64,000 nt of DNA from Actinophytocola glycyrrhizae (GTDB taxonomy: Bacteria > Actinomycetota > Actinomycetes > Mycobacteriales > Pseudonocardiaceae). The stretch covers positions 610,992-674,991 of the forward strand of contig NZ_JBHSIS010000010.1 of the NCBI RefSeq assembly GCF_042653545.1, read 5' to 3'. The translations under genes and the position numbers were made by a program. The notes under the pieces are model-generated. The model was given only the letters and a program-made list of their open reading frames with translations, was not told where the DNA came from and made no database searches. Positions 59,417 through 64,000 of the stretch are shown here, piece after piece. The first letter of the stretch is position 1; each line of letters begins with the position of its first letter.

Positions 59417-60339
59417 ACGCCGACTGGGACGTCATCCGATACTTGCCAGATCTTAAACGGGGCGAACCGCGTAATATTGGTGTAGCGCTAATTGTTGAGG
59501 GCATTGCCAGAGTTCGATTCTTCGCCGAGCAAGAGCCTGGCAAAGTTGATGGTCGATCAGTACGAACTCGTGTCAACGATCTGCAGAATTACAAAGAATG
59601 GATCGCATATTTTCGTCGCAAAGCTGCTTCTGGACATTGGGAAGATGTCAAACGCAGTCGGCTGCGTCGACCTGACTATCCGTATTATATAGACCGCGGC
59701 GGCGTCATATTTGACGTATCCCCGGAGAATATCGATGTGGAGCTAGACGCGTTGTACCAAGAGGTAGTTGCCGATCCAAATAGAGAAGGCCGTACATCTT
59801 CTGTTGCAGAGGATCACCCTGACTCCTTTGCGGAGCAGGTTGATCGAATCCTTCAAAGCGTACCGGCGCATTTCAACAAGAACGTCACAGTCCCAGGTGT
59901 CTTTGCGGGAGGGCCGCGTGGCGGTAACTCAATCCAAGATAACATCCGATTCAGGTTTGGGTATCAAAATGGCCGGATGCACCTCATGGATAACGTCTCC
60001 AGTCCGCCTTATGCATACTCGTTCTTTGCGCGCGCAGAAGCAGCATACCGAGTAGACACTACATTGAGCTTCTTGGCATTCTATCGTCGAGACAAATTTG
60101 GTCGAAATGAAGGCGAAATTGATATTATCGAACGGTACGCTAATACAGTGGATGTGGAAGATGAGGAAGCTGCCATTGACTTGGTTGCAGAGATCGTGGG
60201 CGTAGAACGCACACGACAGATGGAACCCATACCACACCTATTTCGCGATCGAGAGATTGAACCCGAACCAACGCTTGCGATTGAACCATCGGAGGCAGAA
60301 CGAGAATTGGGCGACGGCGATGACATCGAACCGTACTGA
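59413..60339 (+). CDS. DUF3037-like partner protein of the HipA-like kinase
   Basis: A 308-residue acidic protein. The N-terminus (WDVIRYLPDLKRGEPRNIGVALIVEG) resembles the DUF3037 family, whose members are often encoded beside HipA-like proteins. The rest, including FRFGYQNGRMHLMDNVSSPPYAYSFFARAEAA, is not recognised. Its ATG overlaps the kinase stop, so the two are made together. AT-rich codons (ATA, TTA, AAA) differ from the host and suggest transfer. A toxin-antitoxin or defence role is inference from the pairing. Confidence 0.65.
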   Translation: MNADWDVIRYLPDLKRGEPRNIGVALIVEGIARVRFFAEQEPGKVDGRSVRTRVNDLQNYKEWIAYFRRKAASGHWEDVKRSRLRRPDYPYYIDRGGVIFDVSPENIDVELDALYQEVVADPNREGRTSSVAEDHPDSFAEQVDRILQSVPAHFNKNVTVPGVFAGGPRGGNSIQDNIRFRFGYQNGRMHLMDNVSSPPYAYSFFARAEAAYRVDTTLSFLAFYRRDKFGRNEGEIDIIERYANTVDVEDEEAAIDLVAEIVGVERTRQMEPIPHLFRDREIEPEPTLAIEPSEAERELGDGDDIEPY

Positions 60340-60351
60340 CACAAGCCAGGT

Positions 60352-60510
60352 TCATGGGTGCGCTTGCCATGTTTCCTGCAACTTGCCGTCCATTCCTCCA
60401 GGCAGGCCATTTGGATCCCGACCACTTTGCAGCAGTCGATACAAGTGATTAGATAGCGCGGAGTCGACATCATCAAAACTAGCAACGACTACGAACTGTA
60501 GCGCGGTCAC
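60352..60510 (-). CDS. Possible small protein (52 residues)
   Basis: GTG 60510 begins VTALQFVVVASFDDVDSALS and continues NHLYRLLQSGRDPNGLPGGMDGKLQETWQAHP to TGA at 60352. The amino-acid makeup is that of a folded protein and the codons are element-like. There is no obvious ribosome site. It is convergent with the DUF3037-like gene. It might be a real small gene or the remnant of one. Confidence 0.35.
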   Translation of the reverse strand: MTALQFVVVASFDDVDSALSNHLYRLLQSGRDPNGLPGGMDGKLQETWQAHP

Positions 60511-60586
60511 GCGTGTGTCACATGGCTTATCGAGCACCTGACTGGTCGAGGTGGTGAGTGCGCCAATCTGATGCAAGAATGGACAG

Positions 60587-61426
60587 GTGGACGAACTTGC
60601 ACTGACTGCGGAACGTCGTGGGGAACTGCTCGCACTGCTGGACGACGAGGATCGCCTACGTGCCGAGTTCCCGAAGGTCAGCGACTACCTCGAAATGGCT
60701 CCGACTTTGCCGGGGACTGGGAATCTTCAAGTCGACGCAGCATTCGACTTGCGATTCGTTCACTACGTGACCGGTGACCGTACCGTAAGCGCCAATCCTT
60801 ACTGGGACCTCGTTGCTCCATTCGTGAACGAACACGAAGGCCGCAAAGTGGTCAACGGTGGCAATGCGGAGGGAAGCGGCCGACTCGCCTACGCTCAGAT
60901 GGCGCTACAGGAGATCTACGCGTACGCGATCCCATCGCCGCAGACCGTCGAATGGGTATCGGACTTCTGTGCCGGTCGGCAGCTCGTCGAGCACGGCGCT
61001 GGGCGCGGGTACTGGGCCGAACAGCTCTCCCTCGGCGGGGTCAACGTCGCTGCCTACGACTTCGAGCCACCAGACAAGACGGAGAACGCTTCGTTCTCGC
61101 GGGCCGCGGGACAGGCGGATGTTGTCTGGCATCACGTCGGTGACCTGGCGGAGTTCGAGGCCAACAAGGACGGCTACGGCGACGCGGTGCTGTTCCTGTG
61201 TTGGCCGCCAGGCTGGGGCAACACGATGGCGTCGGAGGTCCTGCGGTCCTTCGAGGAGGCGGGCGGCTCGCGCCTGATCTTCATCGGGCAGCCCAAGGGT
61301 GGGATGACGGGTGACGATGCCTTCTTCGACGCGCTGTCTGCCGCGTGGGAGCTGGAGTCCGAAGACCCTGGCTTTGTTGCGTGGTGGAACTTGCTGGACG
61401 TGGCGCAAGGCTGGGTTCGGCGCTGA
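60587..61426 (+). CDS. SAM-dependent methyltransferase-like protein
   Basis: A 279-residue protein. The second half has a class I SAM-binding fold: RQLVEHGAGRGYWAEQLSLGGVNVAAYDFEPP (motif I GxGxG, then acidic end of strand 2), DAVLFLCWPPGWGNTMASEVLRSF and SRLIFIGQPKGG. The CWPPGW segment sits where N-methyltransferases carry xPPx, so the substrate may be a planar amine, but this is a guess. The N-terminal 120 residues are unassigned. GTG 60587 is used. GC content is back near the host value. Confidence 0.75.
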   Translation: MDELALTAERRGELLALLDDEDRLRAEFPKVSDYLEMAPTLPGTGNLQVDAAFDLRFVHYVTGDRTVSANPYWDLVAPFVNEHEGRKVVNGGNAEGSGRLAYAQMALQEIYAYAIPSPQTVEWVSDFCAGRQLVEHGAGRGYWAEQLSLGGVNVAAYDFEPPDKTENASFSRAAGQADVVWHHVGDLAEFEANKDGYGDAVLFLCWPPGWGNTMASEVLRSFEEAGGSRLIFIGQPKGGMTGDDAFFDALSAAWELESEDPGFVAWWNLLDVAQGWVRR

Positions 61427-61432
61427 AGAGCG

Positions 61433-61471
61433 GTCTGGGCTGAATCCGATGTGCTCAGATTCAGCCCAGAC
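61433..61471. terminator. Bidirectional terminator
   Basis: GTCTGGGCTGAATC (61433-61446) and GATTCAGCCCAGAC (61458-61471) make a perfect 14-bp stem with an 11-base loop. It lies between the convergent methyltransferase-like gene and the GntR gene. Confidence 0.85.
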
Positions 61472-61492
61472 GGTTCTGGCATGACCTGGTGG

Positions 61493-62167
61493 TCAAGATT
61501 CGCGCGTGATCTTCATTCTGAACACGAACGCGTCGTATCGATCCATCGGATACGAGACGTGAGAAACCATGATGGCCCGGCCATCGTCGGTGATGAAGTG
61601 CTGACGCACTGACCTCACGAGATCGCCGGGAGTGGTGCGCAACCACTCGGCGTGGACCGCTGACGGCAACTGGTCGGAAAGTGTCTCTTCGAGGTCGGTA
61701 GCCGCGGAGAGGTCGGGCGCGTCCAGGGGCTGGTAGGTGTCGGAGATCGAGATCGGGCGTCCGCTCTCGGCCACGCGCGTGACCACGAGCTTCACCTCGT
61801 CGCCCTGCGTGATGCCGAAGGCCTCCGCTACCTCCTCGGAGGCACTGACCCGCTCCTCCTGGCGGTCCACCTCGATCTTGCGTTCTGACTCCGTGCCGAA
61901 GGTGACCTCCGGGTTCTGGAGCTGGCGCTCGGGTGAGATGCGTACGAGGTTGGGGCGGTCGGCCACGAAGATGCCGCGTCGCCGGACAGGGCGTACGAGC
62001 CCTTGGCTGCGCAGCAGCTCGATGACCTTGCGAACCACGATGTCCGAAACGCCTTGTTCCTTGGCGATCTCGGCATAGCTCGGCAGTTGCATTCCCGGCG
62101 GTAGTTCCCCGCTCCTGATCCGGCGCGCGTACTCGCCTGCGATCGAGACGTAGGCAGGCTGCGTCAT
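61493..62167 (-). CDS. GntR/HutC-family regulator of the element
   Basis: A 224-residue repressor. The winged helix is at residues 5-70 (YVSIAGEYARRIRSGELPPGMQLPSYAEIAKEQGVSDIVVRKVIELLRSQGLV). A UTRA-type ligand domain follows (RISPERQLQNPEVTFG...VKLVVTRVAESGRPISISDTYQP). Regulators of this kind (KorSA class in pSAM2) keep AICE transfer and replication genes silent. It is divergent from the backbone run, and three CGTATACG sites lie in the shared promoter region. Confidence 0.92.
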   Translation of the reverse strand: MTQPAYVSIAGEYARRIRSGELPPGMQLPSYAEIAKEQGVSDIVVRKVIELLRSQGLVRPVRRRGIFVADRPNLVRISPERQLQNPEVTFGTESERKIEVDRQEERVSASEEVAEAFGITQGDEVKLVVTRVAESGRPISISDTYQPLDAPDLSAATDLEETLSDQLPSAVHAEWLRTTPGDLVRSVRQHFITDDGRAIMVSHVSYPMDRYDAFVFRMKITRES

Positions 62168-62225
62168 GGTTCTAGCCCCTTCGGAAGTCGGCGTTGAGCT
62201 GGGCGTCTGCTGAAGCGTAGCAGCC

Positions 62226-62268
62226 TTCGTATACGCAGAGGTTGTGCGTATACGAAGCTACGTATACG
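62226..62268. promoter_or_regulatory. Triple CGTATACG operator between gntR and the element backbone
   Basis: TTCGTATACGCA (62226-62237) and TGCGTATACGAA (62245-62256) are perfect inverted copies, each with the self-palindromic core CGTATACG. A third core is at 62261-62268. The centres are 19 and about 14 bases apart. Such GTATAC-cored sites suit the GntR protein encoded next to them, so both autoregulation and control of the rightward genes are likely. Confidence 0.8.
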
Positions 62269-62354
62269 ATGGTCTCACCTGGTCGTGAAGAGCGCACGAC
62301 AGGGCGGGCGGTCCGATGGGCGCTCGTTGGTGCGAACTGAAGGACAACAGACAG

Positions 62355-62837
62355 ATGGCTATCAGCAAGGGCTACAGGTTCCCGATCGAGTTCTCGGAGG
62401 CGTTCCCGCGCGGGCTCGTGATGGTGGGCGAGGTACAGCCGGACACGGAGTTCCAGTCTCAGGACGACCGCGCACGCAACCGACCGGTGCGTCAGCGCAT
62501 CGACGAGGCGACGGGACTTCGGCAGTGGAAGGTCAGCGTCACCGACCCGGACGAGGCCAAGGCCAAGCGGGCCTCGTTCGAGGTGACGATGCTCGCGGAG
62601 GTTCAGCCGGTGCCGACCACGATGGAGGCGCTGCCCGGTGTGCGGCCTATCGAGTTGGACGGGCTGACGGCGGAACCGCGCGTCGCTGGGAACGGCGAGT
62701 TCAAGTACCTGTCGTACGTGTTCCGTGCGACTGGGTTCCGGGAGGCGGGCGCGGCCGGCGGTACCGCTGGCGGTTCGACTGGCACCCGGTCAGCAGGCAA
62801 GTCGGCCGGATCGAACTCGGCGGACAAGGCCGCGTGA
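62355..62837 (+). CDS. AICE backbone hypothetical protein
   Basis: A 160-residue protein (MAISKGYRFPIEFSEAFPRGLVMVGEVQPDTEFQSQDDRARNRP...). A compact beta-rich domain of about 125 residues is followed by a low-complexity Gly/Ser/Ala/Lys tail. I have seen this type of protein next to the GntR and TraB genes of actinomycete integrative elements; its role is not known to me. ATG 62355 follows AAGGAC. It is the first gene of the rightward run and overlaps the next (GTGA). Confidence 0.75.
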   Translation: MAISKGYRFPIEFSEAFPRGLVMVGEVQPDTEFQSQDDRARNRPVRQRIDEATGLRQWKVSVTDPDEAKAKRASFEVTMLAEVQPVPTTMEALPGVRPIELDGLTAEPRVAGNGEFKYLSYVFRATGFREAGAAGGTAGGSTGTRSAGKSAGSNSADKAA

Positions 62838-63223
62838 AGCACGAGATGCACGCCAGGCGTGGTCACGGGGAGCTGGCCGAGTTGGGATCGGTGACGGTAC
62901 TGCCGTCCGGCCCTCCCCCGGCCACGTCTGGCGGAGAGGTGGCGGACATGAGCGGTGCGGACTTGGTGCCTGCGGATTTGCTGCGTGTTTGGGAGGGCAT
63001 CTACCGGGACTACCTCGCTACTTCGCAACTGATGGACAACGGGGACATCGGTAAGCGGGAGGTGCTGGCGCGCCTGTCGGCACAGGTTGCGGTGACGTGG
63101 CGCCGGATGGCGGACACGGTTCCTGGAAGCGAGTGGTGGCTACGAGCCGCGCTTCTGACTGCGGCGGAAGCGATGGAGCACCAGGCGGGCGACTGGTGCG
63201 GACGCCGTGGGAGGCCGCGATGA
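62834..63223 (+). CDS. AICE backbone small hypothetical protein
   Basis: A frame of 129 residues from GTG 62834, which overlaps the previous stop. The conserved-looking part starts at ATG 62948 (MSGADLVPADLLRVWEGIYRDYLATSQLMDNGDIGKREVLARLSAQVAVTWRRMADTV), which has its own GAGAGG and would give 91 residues. The shorter form may be the real one. It is helical; function is unknown. It overlaps the next gene (ATGA). Confidence 0.6.
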   Translation: MKHEMHARRGHGELAELGSVTVLPSGPPPATSGGEVADMSGADLVPADLLRVWEGIYRDYLATSQLMDNGDIGKREVLARLSAQVAVTWRRMADTVPGSEWWLRAALLTAAEAMEHQAGDWCGRRGRPR

Positions 63224-63489
63224 CGGGCGGCCTCGGGCTGGACATCTACGTGGAGATGACCTCGCCGCGCATGCGGGTGACGGTCGAGGAGGGCGCGGAC
63301 AGCCGGTTGGAAGTGCGGATCGGCGCTGCGCACACGTTGGTGACCGGCGAGACCTCGACCGTGCACCTGTGGTTCAAGCGTCCAGACGCGGCGATCGAAC
63401 TGGGAAAGGAACTGGTCCTCAAAGGCCAAGCGTTCCTTGATCAGGTCGCTGACGAGGCGGCGGAGCGTCCGGGTGATGTCTGTCAGTGA
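63220..63489 (+). CDS. AICE backbone small hypothetical protein
   Basis: An 89-residue protein with two or three beta strands and a C-terminal helix (MTGGLGLDIYVEMTSPRMRVTVEEGADSRLEVRIG...; AIELGKELVLKGQAFLDQVADEA). Function is unknown. It overlaps both neighbours by four bases, which indicates translational coupling along the run. Confidence 0.6.
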   Translation: MTGGLGLDIYVEMTSPRMRVTVEEGADSRLEVRIGAAHTLVTGETSTVHLWFKRPDAAIELGKELVLKGQAFLDQVADEAAERPGDVCQ

Positions 63490-63737
63490 TGCGGGGTGAC
63501 AGGCAACCGCGGACCTTGGCAGAGGTACACGAGATGTTGATCCACGCGCGTCCGGCGCGCGATGCGGAGCCGTCGGAGTGGATCACGTTCCATCGTAGCA
63601 GCGCGGACGTCTACGCCCAGACAGCCAAGGTGGACGTTCGGCACCGGCACGAGACGACGCAGTACGCGGGGATGGAGATCCGGCGTGCTCGGGAGATCGA
63701 GCACCGTCTTGATCCCACGCTCGACGAGGATTCCTGA
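63486..63737 (+). CDS. Small AMED_5909-like protein
   Basis: An 82-83-residue helical protein (RTLAEVHEMLIHARPARDAEPSEWITFHRSSADVYAQTAKVDVRHRHETTQYAGMEIRRAREIE). The layout of LAEVHEML, a W..F/H.RSA.VY segment and a final HE..YA...R.RA helix is like the small AMED_5909 family of Pseudonocardiales elements; this is recognition from memory. GTG 63486 overlaps the preceding stop; ATG 63489 is an alternative. Confidence 0.6.
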   Translation: MMRGDRQPRTLAEVHEMLIHARPARDAEPSEWITFHRSSADVYAQTAKVDVRHRHETTQYAGMEIRRAREIEHRLDPTLDEDS

Positions 63738-63779
63738 GTAGACAGTTCGGATGAAAGGTCGCATCGGGGAGGTGATGGA

Positions 63780-63935
63780 GTGACCGCTCGTGTGGTGTCC
63801 GATGAGGTGTCGGAGAAGGCGCTTGCGCGTGCTGTGGGTGAGGAGTTGCGGCGTGCGCGTGAGGCGAACGGGTGGTCACGCAAGTACCTGGTCGCGCGCC
63901 TGCCATCGGGAATCGGGGACCGAACGCTACTGTGA
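63780..63935 (+). CDS. Truncated XRE-type helix-turn-helix protein
   Basis: A 51-residue frame from GTG 63780, preceded by GGAGG. It reads VTARVVSDEVSEKALARAVG, then EELRRAREANGWSRKYLVARLPSGIGDRTLL, and stops at TGA 63933-63935. This is the first half of a Cro/C1-type HTH (helices 1-3); relatives continue after ...RTLL with a tyrosine/glutamate-containing helix. The stop therefore falls inside the domain. Either the gene is broken or a frameshift joins it to sequence beyond. Confidence 0.55.
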   Translation: MTARVVSDEVSEKALARAVGEELRRAREANGWSRKYLVARLPSGIGDRTLL

Positions 63936-63984
63936 ACCGCCCCGGGTCTGATGGAGACTCACTCGTTGAGTGAGGATGTGGATC

Positions 63985-64000
63985 ATGGCCGGGAAGAGTT
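63985..64000 (+). CDS. Possible start of the next element gene, cut by the window
   Basis: ATG 63985 (MAGKS...) follows GTGAGGA by about seven bases, in the same direction as the preceding run. Only five codons are visible, so no product can be named. Confidence 0.3.

Larger units (their letters stand above)
56333..64000. mobile_element. Left part of an AICE-type integrative element at tRNA-Arg
   Basis: From the tRNA-Arg 3' end to the window edge the content changes: lower GC and non-native codon use in 58.6-60.4 kb, pseudogene-like stretches, a GntR regulator with clustered operators, and an overlapping run of small genes typical of actinomycete integrative and conjugative elements (pSAM2 class). 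Phased TGTCCG motifs lie 66 bases past the tRNA. Integrase, excisionase, Rep and TraB are not in the window and would be expected to the right, followed by a copy of the tRNA 3' end. The boundary is therefore inferred. Confidence 0.7.

Noticed and set aside
59929..60485. Minus-strand frames of 76-134 residues opposite the DUF3037-like gene
   Set aside because: Antisense to a coupled, well-formed gene. Only the small frame 60352-60510 lying outside it looked protein-like and was kept at low confidence.

Overview
This window is high-GC actinobacterial chromosome. Gene content and order point to the Pseudonocardiales: ESX-type EspG, DUF2550 beside atpC, DUF1206, DUF397/XRE pairs and an Arg-rich Rho. 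The genus cannot be read with confidence. Nothing was searched; all calls come from reading the sequence.

Layout. 0-1.8 kb: the end of an EspG-like gene, a PduO-type cobalamin adenosyltransferase and a DUF1206 membrane protein. 2-15.6 kb: the F1Fo ATP synthase operon on the minus strand (atpI-B-E-F-H-A-G-D), preceded by wecA and glyA. A plus-strand ECF sigma factor and membrane-partner pair separates atpD from atpC and DUF2550. ppk2 follows glyA. 15.6-19 kb: repeats, a membrane protein, a TPR protein and a sua5-type gene that reads opposite to its usual neighbours. 19-30.2 kb: the conserved block argS-lysA-hom-thrC-thrB, rho, rpmE, prfA, prmC, all minus strand, with ATGA/TGATG-type overlaps in the Thr/Lys part. 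30.3-43.1 kb: accessory and envelope genes, including two DUF3105 proteins with a DUF305 protein, a CDF metal exporter, an XRE/DUF397 pair, gnd with an AAA ATPase, a flavin monooxygenase, YchJ and a secreted TNT-type NADase. 43.3-49.7 kb: a likely sugar-acid and polysaccharide region with an aldehyde dehydrogenase, PhzF, an FAH-family dehydratase-like protein, a uronate dehydrogenase-like protein, a GH16 enzyme and a pectate lyase. A perfect CebR/CelR-type operator lies in front of the lyase. 49.9-56.2 kb: PadR with two DUF1048 proteins, a LasA-like M23 peptidase, a DUF3103-like secreted protein and an EphD-like hydrolase-SDR fusion.

At 56,260 a tRNA-Arg(CCG) marks the left end of what I read as an integrative and conjugative element (AICE type) running off the right edge. 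It carries phased TGTCCG sites, a lower-GC HipA-like/DUF3037-like pair, a methyltransferase-like protein, a GntR regulator with three CGTATACG sites, and a tightly overlapped run of small genes typical of AICE backbones. Its integrase, replication and transfer genes are not in the window.

The intergenic DNA is unusual. At least three related elements carry terminal TGATTCCGTGA-type inverted repeats and CTAG edges that sit on the TAG stop codons of neighbouring genes. They contain a family of about 25-nt palindromic units whose stem bases co-vary. A second family, with a near-identical block of about 305 bp in two places and a degenerate hairpin copy in the integrated element, contains a large TCACGTGTCAAGGG hairpin. 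These repeats lie at the breakpoints of the altered gene order around sua5.
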